Source: Microbacterium sp. YJN-G | GTDB taxonomy: Bacteria > Actinomycetota > Actinomycetes > Actinomycetales > Microbacteriaceae | DNA length: 64,000 nt | Assembly (NCBI RefSeq): GCF_015040615.1 | Contig: NZ_CP060402.1 | Span: forward strand, 1,736,001-1,800,000 | Direction: 5' to 3' | Part shown: positions 22,859 through 31,029 of the stretch, one piece after another | Numbering within the stretch: the first letter of the stretch is position 1 | Layout of the letters: every line of letters begins with the position of its first letter | The notes under the pieces: generated by a model | The model's input: the letters and a program-made list of their open reading frames with translations, nothing else | The model's database searches: none | Told to the model about the DNA's origin: nothing | Made by a program: the position numbers and the translations under genes

Positions 22859-24153
22859 GCGTCCTCCTTGGTGTCGATGCCGGCAGGCTGTCCGACCGTG
22901 CGCGCCGTGCTCTCGTCACGAGCGGGCAACCCGTACCGCGCCCGCAGATACTTCTCGAGCTCGTCGTCAGCCGTGAACGCCCCGCAGTCGATCAGCGCGC
23001 GGATGCCTTCCGCGGTGAGCGGAGCATCCTTGCCGAGCTGTGGCGGCACCAGCCGAGGGGCCGTCTCATCTGGTCCCCAGTTCATGTCGACGAGGTCCTC
23101 GACGACGTGCTGCTGGGTGACGTCCCCGAAGTGCTTCGAGATCGCGTTCAGCGCGCCGGTGAAGAAGTCGACGAACGTGTCGCCGAGCGCGTACGAACCA
23201 GTCGAGTCGTCGCCGCCGAGGGTGAGGAAGTTCGCGAGCACGGCGCGCGCGATCTGCTCATCGTGCCGACGGATCGGGGTGTTCAGGTCGGGCAGCTTCC
23301 CGTTGACGCCGACCAGTGAGAACTTCGCCCCGCTGGGGATATACACCCCGGACGCTTCGCCGGCGCGGAAGTCCTTCGCCAGCTGCAGACCTTCGGCCTG
23401 CTGATCGGCGAGCCACTGCTCCGCCTTCACCGTGTCCTTCGCAATTGCGTCGGGCAGCGGCGCACCCTCGTACACGGGGACGCCGAGCCCGTTGCGCTCT
23501 GCGACCATCGCCTCGATTCGCAGCAGCTTGTCTTTCAGAAGCCACGGCTTGTACGCCTGCCGGAGCAGGGACTGCCCGATCCAGTTGGCGCCCTCACGGT
23601 CGTTGACGAACACAACCAGACGGTCGACCGGGATCCGGACTGTGTTCTGTCCAAAGACGCCGTGCTGCTCGATCGCGATCAGCCCGCCGTCCTTCGCGAC
23701 ATCGAACTTCGAGATCGTGCGCGGCGGCCGCCACGCGAGCTTGCCGAGCCGGGCCCGGCCCTCGATGATGCGGTACACCTGCTCGAACACCGAATGCCCG
23801 AACACCAGCTCGAGCAGGGCGAGGCGCAGGAACTCATCCCACGAGAACTTCCCCCGCTCACGGCGCGGCCGTGGCGCCTGCTCCTGCCCCTTGACGGGCA
23901 GCCCGAGATCCTCAGCGATCAGCTGCACGACCTCATCCCGCGCGCCCGCAGGGTCGAGCTCCCACCGCGCCGACCGAATCGGCATCGTCACCGCACGCAT
24001 CACCGACCCGACCTGAGCGTCCTCACGGCGCATCTGGTCGTACTTCTCCAGCGACTGCGGCCACTGCAGATCCGGGTTCTTCTCGTGCGCTTCCTCGGCA
24101 AGGTCGCCCCAGCCTGGCAGGGAGCCCTTCACATACCCGATCTCATCTGCCAC
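22855..24153 (-). CDS. portal protein (DUF935-like)
   Basis: A 432-residue protein between terminase and protease. Signatures include VGSVMRAVTMPIRSARWELD near residue 50 and the clip/stem region with LLRIEAMVAERNGLGVPVYE. This is the Mu/SPP1-like portal group often labelled DUF935. It forms the dodecameric ring through which DNA enters the head. The 14-base gap to the terminase stop is normal. Confidence 0.85.
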   Translation of the reverse strand: MADEIGYVKGSLPGWGDLAEEAHEKNPDLQWPQSLEKYDQMRREDAQVGSVMRAVTMPIRSARWELDPAGARDEVVQLIAEDLGLPVKGQEQAPRPRRERGKFSWDEFLRLALLELVFGHSVFEQVYRIIEGRARLGKLAWRPPRTISKFDVAKDGGLIAIEQHGVFGQNTVRIPVDRLVVFVNDREGANWIGQSLLRQAYKPWLLKDKLLRIEAMVAERNGLGVPVYEGAPLPDAIAKDTVKAEQWLADQQAEGLQLAKDFRAGEASGVYIPSGAKFSLVGVNGKLPDLNTPIRRHDEQIARAVLANFLTLGGDDSTGSYALGDTFVDFFTGALNAISKHFGDVTQQHVVEDLVDMNWGPDETAPRLVPPQLGKDAPLTAEGIRALIDCGAFTADDELEKYLRARYGLPARDESTARTVGQPAGIDTKEDA

Positions 24154-24167
24154 GGGTGGGCCTCCTC

Positions 24168-25847
24168 TCAGAACTGCACGGATGCGACGTTCACCTCGGA
24201 CGGCGACACCGCGGTGCGCGGCACTGCGGCCGCCGGTGGCGGCTTGACCGGCTCCGGTTCGGGCTCGGGTGCGAGCACCTCGAGTGCGTAGAGCGCCAGG
24301 GTCATCGCGCAGACACCAGCGATATCCACCGGCATCGACTTCTCGCGCGACCAGCCGATGTTCTCGGCGTAGGAGCGCACGACGGCTCCCTCTATCGCCC
24401 GGTCCACGTCGGGCTGCTCGATGAGCACAATCTCGCCGTCACGCACACGGTCGCTGATCCGGCCCGTCGCCAGCGCGAACGCCGACCACTCGACCTGATG
24501 CACGATGAACTTCTCCATGCGGCCGTCGACCTCGAACTCGGCATCCAGCAGCGGCTTGATGAAGTCCATCGCCGGGACGCCCTTCGACTGCAGCGCCACC
24601 TCACGGTGCCCAGACTGCTCGGCGAGCTCGATCAGGAATGGGATCACCCACGCCCATCCGGGCCGCTTGACCCGGATCGTGACGAACGGCTTCCCGTCGT
24701 CGGTGAACACGGCCGCCGCGAGCCAGTTCCGCTGCCGGTCGTGGCTCGTGTCGATCGCCCAGACTGTGCGGGCGCCCTTCGGGATCATCGCGAGCACATC
24801 CGCCGGCGTGACATGCCTGGACTTCCACGTCGCCGTGTCGATGTAGTTGTCCACGGTCGCGGTCACCCACTGACCGAGCACCTCGATACGCTCGACATTC
24901 TTCTCCGGCGCCTCGGCCGCAGCGCGCATCAGCCCCGCGATCGTCATGCCCGGCAGATACCCGGCGGACGGGTTCGCCTGCGCGAACGCCCTCGGGTCGT
25001 CGAGCGGCGCATCCTGCTCCGCCGACCACTCCGCGACGAACCACTGCGTCTCAGGATCGTCGACTCCCGCGTGCGCGGTCTCACGCACGCCCTTCAGCAC
25101 CTTCGACCGCTTCGTGCCCGCGTTCGAGAACGCGACCAGCAGCGAGTCGTACATCGCGTTCGCCGACTTCTCGATCGACGACCAGCCCTCGTAGTCGTAC
25201 TGCTCGCGCAGCTCGTCGAGGATCAGACGAGCCGAGGATTGTCCGCGAGCACCATCGAAGGTGCGCGGCAGGTACGCGGCGCCCGCGTGGGTGCGCAGCT
25301 CCGTCTCGCCGTTCGTCGTGCGTGGCGGGTAGGTGATCTCCTGCAGATCCGGGACGCGGTCGATCGCGATGCCGACCTTCAGGTCATCAGGGGCACCCCA
25401 GCGGCGCACCTGCTTCCACGGCTTCATCGCGATATCGAGCTTCTGCGCGGCGCCGACCACGATGAAGTTCTGCTCCGGCAACTGATTCGGCCAGCGGCCC
25501 GCGTCGACGTACAGCCAGTACGCGGCGAGCACCGCGGCGATCAGCGTCTTGCCGTTCTGCCGGCCAACAATCACCAGGGCCTTACGGAACCGGAGCAACC
25601 CGAACGAGTCGAGCTCGAGCATCCGGATCAGCAGCGCACGCTGCCACGGGAACAGCACGACGTTCAGCACGTCATGCGCGAAATCGATGACCTCGAACCC
25701 GCGCGAGGTCTCCGGAGTCAGCTCGCACAGCGGCTTCGTGACGACACGAGGCTCGGTGAAGCCGTACTGCGGCACACCGTCCGTCGGCATCTCCGCGCCG
25801 ACAGCCGCCCGATAGTCCGGACCCAGGAGAGACTTCGCTCGCGCCAT
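24168..25847 (-). CDS. terminase large subunit
   Basis: A 559-residue packaging motor. Walker A-like VGRQNGKT lies at residues 94-101, Walker B RLILDE around 207-212 (Asp211, Glu212), and the C-terminal nuclease domain has VWAIDTSHDRQ with Asp366 as the first metal ligand. Length and order are typical of actinophage TerL. It pumps DNA into the procapsid and cuts the concatemer. Confidence 0.95.
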   Translation of the reverse strand: MARAKSLLGPDYRAAVGAEMPTDGVPQYGFTEPRVVTKPLCELTPETSRGFEVIDFAHDVLNVVLFPWQRALLIRMLELDSFGLLRFRKALVIVGRQNGKTLIAAVLAAYWLYVDAGRWPNQLPEQNFIVVGAAQKLDIAMKPWKQVRRWGAPDDLKVGIAIDRVPDLQEITYPPRTTNGETELRTHAGAAYLPRTFDGARGQSSARLILDELREQYDYEGWSSIEKSANAMYDSLLVAFSNAGTKRSKVLKGVRETAHAGVDDPETQWFVAEWSAEQDAPLDDPRAFAQANPSAGYLPGMTIAGLMRAAAEAPEKNVERIEVLGQWVTATVDNYIDTATWKSRHVTPADVLAMIPKGARTVWAIDTSHDRQRNWLAAAVFTDDGKPFVTIRVKRPGWAWVIPFLIELAEQSGHREVALQSKGVPAMDFIKPLLDAEFEVDGRMEKFIVHQVEWSAFALATGRISDRVRDGEIVLIEQPDVDRAIEGAVVRSYAENIGWSREKSMPVDIAGVCAMTLALYALEVLAPEPEPEPVKPPPAAAVPRTAVSPSEVNVASVQF

Positions 25848-25863
25848 GCCTCACCCCTCCGAG

Positions 25864-26259
25864 CTACCCCGACGCGGCCTTCCTCCGGAAGGCAAGGACC
25901 TTGTTCGACGGCGCGGCGGGGACCGCGCTCGGACCAGCAGGAGCGGGTTTCGTCGACGGGCGCCCCGTCCGCGCGGCCGGCGTCTCCTCGTCCGGCGTCA
26001 GACCCAGCGCATCGAGGTACTTCAGGAAGCTCGCGATCGAGACGTTGTCATTCGCCGGGACCTGCGGCCGACCCTTGCCCTGCGCAGCGTCGTCGAGTGC
26101 CCACTCGACGATCACATCCCACGCGTCGATCTTGCGCGCCAGGGCCCGTGCAGCAGCAACCGCCGGCGCGTGACGCGCCCTCAAGTGCTTCGCATTCCGG
26201 ATGCCACGCTCGAGCGCTTCCGACACCGACTCGGTCACGAACTTCGTCACCTCGGACAC
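25864..26259 (-). CDS. terminase small subunit (putative)
   Basis: A 131-residue protein 16 bases upstream of the large subunit. The first half is helical (VTESVSEALERGIRNAKHLR), the second Pro/Ala-rich and basic at its end. Position just after the likely cos region and before TerL supports the call, though no clear small-terminase signature was recognised. Confidence 0.65.
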   Translation of the reverse strand: MSEVTKFVTESVSEALERGIRNAKHLRARHAPAVAAARALARKIDAWDVIVEWALDDAAQGKGRPQVPANDNVSIASFLKYLDALGLTPDEETPAARTGRPSTKPAPAGPSAVPAAPSNKVLAFRRKAASG

Positions 26260-26364
26260 CCCCTACTCGCGTGCGCGCGTGCGCGACCCCCTATGAGGGA
26301 GTTACCGGGGAGAGAGGAACACCCTTCCCGGTGGTGTGCCGGTTTCCGCCCCGATGCTGGATTT
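26260..26364. other. possible cos/packaging region
   Basis: A 105-base gap between the HNH endonuclease and small terminase genes, where siphophage cos sites usually lie. It contains alternating CG-rich sequence (CGCGTGCGCGCGTGCGCG at 26267-26284) and a short repeat CCCCCTATGAGGG. The actual cut position cannot be determined. Confidence 0.3.
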
Positions 26365-26889
26365 TCAGCGGGGGTGGGGGTCTTCTTGCTTCTGCCCTGG
26401 CAGGTACTCATCGATGGCTGACTGGCGGCGGGCGTTGCATCCGCGGTGCGCGAGTCGCAGGTTGTCGGGATCATCACTGCCGCCGCGAGACCTCGGCACG
26501 ATGTGGTCGAGGGTCGGGGCGGATGGATCGGTGGTCTCCGCGACCATGTCGACGGGCCCACCGCACAGTTGACAGCGCCACCCATCACGGTCGTAGATGA
26601 ACAGGCGCCATCCGCGGCTGATGTACCAGTCGTGTTCAGGCGCCGTGCCCACGCCGTTGCGGTAGCACTCGCGTGAGCAGAAGGACCGGCTTCTGCTCGA
26701 CTTGAACGCGCGACCACAAGCAAGGCACGTGCACTCGACGTTGCCCGGGTCCGAGTATCCGCCTGCCGCTCTGTGCCGGGCGTAGCGCTCGCGTGATCGT
26801 CGGTTCTCCGCCTCACGGCATTGGTCACACCGACAGCCCTTCTTGTACCCGTTGCGCGTGCCATGTCGCGCCAGCGGAAGAGTCGTCAT
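26365..26889 (-). CDS. HNH endonuclease next to the terminase
   Basis: A 174-residue protein from ATG 26889 (GAAGGGATC upstream). It has an N-terminal CRCDQCREAENRRSRER zinc segment, a second Cys pair set (CTCLACG, CSRECY), then a complete HNH domain: CQLCGG, LDHIVPRSRGGSDDPDNL and HRGCNARR. HNH proteins next to the terminase stimulate cos cleavage in HK97-like phages, so a packaging role is likely here. Confidence 0.85.
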   Translation of the reverse strand: MTTLPLARHGTRNGYKKGCRCDQCREAENRRSRERYARHRAAGGYSDPGNVECTCLACGRAFKSSRSRSFCSRECYRNGVGTAPEHDWYISRGWRLFIYDRDGWRCQLCGGPVDMVAETTDPSAPTLDHIVPRSRGGSDDPDNLRLAHRGCNARRQSAIDEYLPGQKQEDPHPR

Positions 26890-26978
26890 GTCGATCCCTT
26901 CCGAAGGGGTGGGGCGTGGACGGCAGCGGACCGCGGCACTGGGGATGCCACCGGGCTCGACGCTGCCGCCCACGCTGG

Positions 26979-27131
26979 TCAGGATGGTCGGGCGAGGATG
27001 CGTGCCATGATCTCCGGCCCTGTGATCCATCCGAGGCCGCGCGGTTCGCCCCACACGCGTGTCGGATGCTTCGGTGTCTTCGTGAACGGGATGCCGGCGC
27101 GCTTGCGGGCCTTGCGTGCTGCGGTGCTCAT
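26979..27131 (-). CDS. 50-residue basic protein
   Basis: A tiny protein starting at ATG 27131 with a 4-base overlap to the previous gene. Its N-terminal half is strongly basic (ARKARKRAGIPFTKTPKHPT). Not recognised. The overlap and regular operon structure support translation; a nucleic-acid contact role would be only a guess. Confidence 0.5.
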   Translation of the reverse strand: MSTAARKARKRAGIPFTKTPKHPTRVWGEPRGLGWITGPEIMARILARPS

Positions 27132-27514
27132 CGCGGCATCCCTGCATAGAGGCGAGGGTCGTCGCGCCACGGGTGTGCTGCGCACGGGCCATCGTGTCCG
27201 CCATCGCGCGAGCACCACCACCCAGGCGGCGGCACCTCGCAGGTGATCGGCTGCACCTCGTCTGCGGTGACGTACACGTGTCGGCGGCCAGGGAACAGTG
27301 AGCGGACCGCGAACGGGATGATGTCGCGCACCGGGAAGCCGGACACGTAGCCGAACGCGAGATCGAAGGCCGCGCGGCGGATGCCGAACGCGCCCTTGCG
27401 TCGAGGGATGCCCATGCCCAGCTCGACCAGCTCGCCCCGGTACTCGCCCATGGTGCCGTCGGCGCGCCGCCACGTCATGTCAGCATCGGATGCCCGCGGG
27501 CCCTTGACCTTCAT
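27128..27514 (-). CDS. phage protein of unknown function
   Basis: A 128-residue protein overlapping both neighbours by 4 bases. Centre: AAFDLAFGYVSGFPVRDIIP; end: a short Cys/His segment (WWCSRDGGHDGPCAAHPW) that may bind a metal. Not recognised. Cotranscribed with the terminase-like fragment gene upstream. Confidence 0.55.
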   Translation of the reverse strand: MKVKGPRASDADMTWRRADGTMGEYRGELVELGMGIPRRKGAFGIRRAAFDLAFGYVSGFPVRDIIPFAVRSLFPGRRHVYVTADEVQPITCEVPPPGWWCSRDGGHDGPCAAHPWRDDPRLYAGMPR

Positions 27515-27855
27515 GCGCGAATGATCTCCCCGTTCGGATGCGTGACCGCGTACAGGTCACGCCATGCATCGGTCATCTCGCGGTCGGCGTTGTCGTCGAG
27601 GTAGACGACGTTAGCGGACATGCCGCGCATGCTGGACCGTGCGGAGTGGAATCGGATGCTGCCGCCTGAGGGGAAGTCGATGCGCTCGGCGCCGTTGGCT
27701 CGGCGGACCCTGAAGCTATCCGGGTCGACGCCGTCGAGCGATCGGATGATCTCGTCCATCGCGCTCCGGATCATGCCCATGATCGGCGTGACCACGATGA
27801 TGCGCTTCCCCGCGCTCGCGTCTATCGAGATGCCTGCTGCTGCGTAGCGGTTCAT
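27511..27855 (-). CDS. terminase-like ATPase fragment protein
   Basis: A 114-residue protein from ATG 27855 (GAAAGGACT upstream). The sequence RIIVVTPIMGMIRSAMDEI, then FPSGGSIRFHSARSSMRGMS and ANVVYLDDNAD closely resembles the central part of a terminase large subunit (adenine/linker region, arginine-type motif and Walker B), but there is no Walker A and no nuclease. The full terminase lies elsewhere (24168-25847). It may be a remnant or a small regulator of packaging or replication. Confidence 0.5.
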   Translation of the reverse strand: MNRYAAAGISIDASAGKRIIVVTPIMGMIRSAMDEIIRSLDGVDPDSFRVRRANGAERIDFPSGGSIRFHSARSSMRGMSANVVYLDDNADREMTDAWRDLYAVTHPNGEIIRA

Positions 27856-27906
27856 CAGAGTCCTTTCTCCGATACGCTGTCCGCACCGACGAGCAAAGGA
27901 GCAGTC

Positions 27907-28104
27907 ATGGGAGCACAGCGAATCTTGGTTGAGCGCACCGACGGCAAGTGGGGCTGGCGGCTGATCGGTGACAACGGATCCGACATCATCGCTACCGATG
28001 GTGGCCAGGGATACAGCAGCGAGGACTTCGCGCGAAAGATGGCCGACAAGATCATCGGCGGCCACTACGCAGACGCCGAGAAGAAGATCAGCCGGCGCAA
28101 GTAG
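27907..28104 (+). CDS. DUF1508/YegP-like small protein
   Basis: A 65-residue plus-strand protein with a good AAAGGAGC ribosome site. The sequence (WGWRLIGDNGSDIIATDGGQ, GYSSEDFARKMADKI) resembles the DUF1508 repeat, a small beta-beta-alpha unit that usually comes in pairs; here there is a single unit. It is opposite to all surrounding genes and ends exactly where the HNH gene ends, so it is another lysogeny-type cargo gene. Function unknown. Confidence 0.62.
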   Translation: MGAQRILVERTDGKWGWRLIGDNGSDIIATDGGQGYSSEDFARKMADKIIGGHYADAEKKISRRK

Positions 28105-28422
28105 TCACCACCAGGCGGGCATCTCCTCGCCGAGACCGTTCTCGATCTCGCCCTTACCACGCGAGCTGTTGCAGTTGAAGTGAGCGTGCCGGAAGTTCTC
28201 CGGATCGTTCTGCAACTCCGGGTAGTCGTCAACCGGGAAGTAGTGGTCGAGCGTGTGCGAGTCCGGCGTCGTGCCCGGCTTCGCCTCGTAGTCGATGCGG
28301 GTGCGGCACAGGTGACAGTCCGCGAGGTGACGTGTCTCCGGGTCGGCGTCGAGCAGCACGCCCTCTTCGTAGAACTCGGTCCGCAGACGCTGATCCTCAC
28401 GAGTGTGGGTGCGCTTGCTCAC
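28105..28422 (-). CDS. HNH endonuclease
   Basis: A 105-residue protein starting at GTG 28422 (GTGA overlap with the upstream gene; a longer start at 28437 exists). The HNH motif is clear: CHLCRTRI, SHTLDHYFPVDDYPEL and HFNCNSSRGKG. Short stand-alone HNH proteins are common in actinophage early regions. Nicking or DNA processing is likely; specificity unknown. Confidence 0.8.
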   Translation of the reverse strand: MSKRTHTREDQRLRTEFYEEGVLLDADPETRHLADCHLCRTRIDYEAKPGTTPDSHTLDHYFPVDDYPELQNDPENFRHAHFNCNSSRGKGEIENGLGEEMPAWW

Positions 28423-28601
28423 TGCGCCGCCTTGCACCGCTGGCAGCGACGCACGACGCCACGGCAGGTCACACCGTGCGATGAGAGCGAGTAGACCCGC
28501 ACCTGCCAGACATCAGCCCACCCGCATGCGGTGCAGTCGACGTCCAGCCGTTCGGGTGTGCCCGGAGTCATCACGACGGTCGCATGCTCCGCAGATGCCA
28601 T
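28419..28601 (-). CDS. 60-residue zinc-binding protein
   Basis: Contains two Cys pairs, CTACG and CRGVVRRCQRC, that could form a zinc ribbon, and begins MASAEHATVVMT. Not recognised. Part of a run of very small Cys-rich genes in the leftward operon; next gene overlaps by 4 bases. Confidence 0.55.
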   Translation of the reverse strand: MASAEHATVVMTPGTPERLDVDCTACGWADVWQVRVYSLSSHGVTCRGVVRRCQRCKAAQ

Positions 28602-28604
28602 GGT

Positions 28605-28787
28605 TCAGCCTCCGTTCGTGCTGTCGAAGACGAGCACACCGTGCTGCCAGCGTCGGAAGCGTGGACGGCAGTCGGGGTGTGTGGCGGGTGGGATGCGGGT
28701 GAAGAGCCATCCGAGCCACGGCCAGCCGATGATGTGCCAGACGATCATGGCGGTGATGCCGAGCGCGAATCCGGCGAGCAGCTTCAC
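28605..28787 (-). CDS. 60-residue single-pass membrane protein
   Basis: The first 30 residues are hydrophobic with several Trp (LGITAMIVWHIIGWPWLGWL), followed by a basic cytoplasmic or external tail. Overlaps the upstream gene by 4 bases. Not recognised. Small membrane proteins in this operon could affect lysis timing or exclusion, but there is no direct evidence. Confidence 0.52.
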   Translation of the reverse strand: MKLLAGFALGITAMIVWHIIGWPWLGWLFTRIPPATHPDCRPRFRRWQHGVLVFDSTNGG

Positions 28788-28951
28788 AGCAACGCCAGAC
28801 AGGCGAGGTTGAAGTGCTCGTTACCTTCGAGCTCGGGATGCTGCTTCGACAGTTCCAGCAGCGCGTCGAGCGCGTTGTCCCGCTCCGTCTGCAGGCGGCT
28901 GATCTCATCGAGTGCCGCGTCGAGCGTCGCCGCCCACGTCGTCCCCAGCAT
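28784..28951 (-). CDS. 55-residue helical protein
   Basis: Short protein, start ATG 28951, that is helical through most of its length (AATLDAALDEISRLQTERD). Likely a small coiled-coil dimer. Overlaps the next gene by 4 bases and lies 2 bases after the previous stop. Function unknown. Confidence 0.5.
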   Translation of the reverse strand: MLGTTWAATLDAALDEISRLQTERDNALDALLELSKQHPELEGNEHFNLACLALL

Positions 28952-28953
28952 GA

Positions 28954-29085
28954 TCAGTCATCCGGGCCGGGCGCCGCAGGGTCACAGCACATCGACGCGG
29001 CGATCGCATACCGGTAGCTGGTGCCGCAGTCGGCGCACACGAACGGCAGAGCTGCGCCGGCGTGCTCGCTGATGTCAGACGACAT
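28954..29085 (-). CDS. 43-residue Cys-rich protein
   Basis: Tiny protein with FVCADCG and SMCCDPA, four cysteines in zinc-knuckle-like spacing. It is the first gene after the hairpin at 29120-29146 and its start ATG 29085 lies in a tight gene run. Not recognised; supported by operon spacing rather than homology. Confidence 0.45.
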   Translation of the reverse strand: MSSDISEHAGAALPFVCADCGTSYRYAIAASMCCDPAAPGPDD

Positions 29086-29119
29086 GGCCGCCTCCACTCC
29101 GAGGAACCCCAGACACGAC

Positions 29120-29146
29120 GAAAGCCCCGCGAATCGCGAGGCTTTC
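29120..29146. terminator. hairpin within the early operon
   Basis: GAAAGCC and GGCTTTC flank an inner CGCG/CGCG stem with loop AAT. It lies in the largest gap of the central operon (29086-29237). Beside it the minus strand has TTAAGCT, a possible -10 box near 29175-29180. It may therefore separate two transcription units; the T run is weak on both strands. Confidence 0.5.
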
Positions 29147-29237
29147 AGTCACTTCTTGTGCAAGCACAGCTTAACAGAAAATGGTGGCCACGTTTCCCTG
29201 ATCAGCTCGGCGAGTCGCGCGCCGCCGCGTCGGCCAT

Positions 29238-29702
29238 TCAGCGCTTCGAACCCGGAAGGCCCCCCGACACGGTTATGCCGGGCGCGGGTCGATCTCCGAC
29301 GATACTGGTGGACCGGCGCTCCGTAGCTGGCGCCGCCGAGAGGCTGCGCCTCAGCAGCGCTCGCGCCTCGACAGACTCAGCATCGTGATACCTGTCGTAC
29401 GGGATGGCCGCGAGCCCGTCCGGAAACCAGCCGATCGCTAGTAGCGACGCAGCGCAGCGCTGGGCGTCTGCGGCGTCGTGGATCGGGATGCGGAACCGCT
29501 CGTTCACCTTCACGCGCTTGCGACATGACGGGCACGGGAACTTCTCCAGCATCCGCACGATCTCAGCCACCAGCGTGCGCCGCTTCTTGGCGAGAGCGAG
29601 TCGCATCTTGTGCTCCGCTGCAGCGCGTTGCCGAAGCTCCGGATTCATGTCGACAGCATAGGTCAGCGCCCCTGCAGATGGGGCCGACCTCCGCGACATC
29701 AC
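29238..29702 (-). CDS. phage protein with a zinc knuckle
   Basis: About 154 residues from GTG 29702, which overlaps the upstream stop by 4 bases; ATG 29648 is an alternative start. Features: a basic helix (LRQRAAAEHKMRLALAKKRR), FPCPSCRKRVKV, a CxxC knuckle, and a basic Pro-rich end. Not recognised. Last gene before the hairpin. Confidence 0.5.
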   Translation of the reverse strand: MMSRRSAPSAGALTYAVDMNPELRQRAAAEHKMRLALAKKRRTLVAEIVRMLEKFPCPSCRKRVKVNERFRIPIHDAADAQRCAASLLAIGWFPDGLAAIPYDRYHDAESVEARALLRRSLSAAPATERRSTSIVGDRPAPGITVSGGLPGSKR

Positions 29703-30223
29703 GTGCCGATCCAGGCCACCACGAGCGCAGCCCCTGACACCAACACCGTGGCTGCCGTCAGTATTACTGAGACCCAGGCCATCCGGCGAGAGAATTGGTC
29801 GGAACGCTTGGATTGCTCTTGCTGTTGCTGCGACAGGGCCAAGCTGTTGATGGTCAGCTCGACCAATTGGCTGATCGCGGTGTTCTGTTGCCCGATGAGT
29901 TCTGCTGTGCGTTCGGTGTTTTCGGCAATTACGGATGGTCTGGTATCCGGCTCGATGATCGGAATCTCCTCTGCCTCGGACCAGATCGACGGCACCGCCC
30001 TGGCCTTCTTGGTCAGGGCTTCCAGGCGATCGGCCACGACCCGGCGAGAGTGGTCCATACCCGCTACTCGCCTGAATCCCTCGCCGAGCTTCTTGAGCTC
30101 TTCGGGTCCAAGCCCGCCCTTACCTAGTCTCCGTGACAAATCACCGTATGCCTTCCCGAGGTCCGGAGTCGGCTGCTGCTGGTTAGAGCTCTCCTCAGCT
30201 GGGGCGTCGTTCGATTCGGCCAT
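29699..30223 (-). CDS. coiled-coil protein with C-terminal membrane segment
   Basis: A 174-residue protein: an unstructured acidic N-terminus, a helical middle with Gln-rich coiled coil (SLALSQQQQEQSKRSDQFSR), and one or two hydrophobic passes at 150-172 (VSVILTAATVLVSGAALVVA). Likely anchored to the membrane from inside. Not recognised. The upstream gene ends 37 bases before its ATG 30223. Confidence 0.55.
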   Translation of the reverse strand: MAESNDAPAEESSNQQQPTPDLGKAYGDLSRRLGKGGLGPEELKKLGEGFRRVAGMDHSRRVVADRLEALTKKARAVPSIWSEAEEIPIIEPDTRPSVIAENTERTAELIGQQNTAISQLVELTINSLALSQQQQEQSKRSDQFSRRMAWVSVILTAATVLVSGAALVVAWIGT

Positions 30224-30260
30224 ATCCAACCTCACTGTTGTGTCGCGGCGATACGCCCCA

Positions 30261-30470
30261 TCATGACACCTCCGAACTCCCACCCTCGCGGTTGGTGCGC
30301 GCGTCGTAATCGCGCATCCAGCACCCCGCGCACGTCGGATCGCCAGCGCCGCCACACGAGTGCTCCGGCGTCCACGAGCCGATGTACTCGTCGTCCTCCG
30401 GCGCGCTCTCCTGCGGGTCGATCTCACGCGCCATGAGCAGCACTATTTCTCGGGCTGTGTGTCGGCTCAT
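30261..30470 (-). CDS. 69-residue Cys-containing protein
   Basis: Acidic small protein with helix at the start (AREIVLLMAREID) and CGGAGDPTCAGCWMRD, three Cys that may hold a zinc ion. Overlaps the upstream gene by 4 bases. Not recognised. Confidence 0.5.
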   Translation of the reverse strand: MSRHTAREIVLLMAREIDPQESAPEDDEYIGSWTPEHSCGGAGDPTCAGCWMRDYDARTNREGGSSEVS

Positions 30471-30703
30471 CGCTCTGCGCTCCCGTTCTCGCGGTCTGTA
30501 GGCCGGTCGAACTCATCGAGCGCAAGGTTTTCCAGGCACTCCATCCAGGTCACCACGCCGCCCTCGTACTTCTCCCAGCTCTCCCGAGAGCACTCCTGGC
30601 AGATGTCCATGCGTTCGGTTGGGCACTCGTCGTGCGAGCAGTCCTTGAACGTGCAGTCGTACTCTAAGTAGACCTCTTCGTTCACCTTCGTGTGCGTGCT
30701 CAT
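30467..30703 (-). CDS. 78-residue acidic Cys-rich protein
   Basis: Start ATG 30703 overlaps the upstream gene by 4 bases. Contains CTFKDCSHDECPTE and DICQECSRES, two clusters of cysteines with a His, suitable for zinc. Strongly acidic. No family recognised; one of the run of small metal-binding proteins in this region. Confidence 0.52.
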   Translation of the reverse strand: MSTHTKVNEEVYLEYDCTFKDCSHDECPTERMDICQECSRESWEKYEGGVVTWMECLENLALDEFDRPTDRENGSAER

Positions 30704-31029
30704 GACTGCTCCTCTCGTGCACGGTTCTCGCGGTCTGTGCATGTACAGGGGTGCTCCGGGCACGTCCGCCCTTCGCGGGCGTCGTGCTGGCTCAGGTGCT
30801 CGCACGGCTGAGGGCAGACCTCGCGGTCTGTGCTCGCTTCCCGAAGCGCCGTCGCGGCGTCGTGCAGCAGCTTGATGACGGTCGACGTGACGTTGTAGCC
30901 ACCGACCGCATAGCCGCCCGCGATGTTCCGCGCGGCGTGATCGAGGTAGTCGGCATCCGCCAGCATCTCGGGCACGCCGTGCGGGCCGTACGGAACGTGC
31001 GGCCTCGGTATCTGGATGCTGTCGCTCAT
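30700..31029 (-). CDS. phage protein of unknown function
   Basis: A 109-residue protein: a helical part (PEMLADADYLDHAARNIAGG, TVIKLLHDAATALREA) followed by a Cys-rich end (CPQPCEHLSQHDAREG, CPEHPCTC). Overlaps both neighbours by 4 bases. Not recognised. Confidence 0.52.
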   Translation of the reverse strand: MSDSIQIPRPHVPYGPHGVPEMLADADYLDHAARNIAGGYAVGGYNVTSTVIKLLHDAATALREASTDREVCPQPCEHLSQHDAREGRTCPEHPCTCTDRENRAREEQS

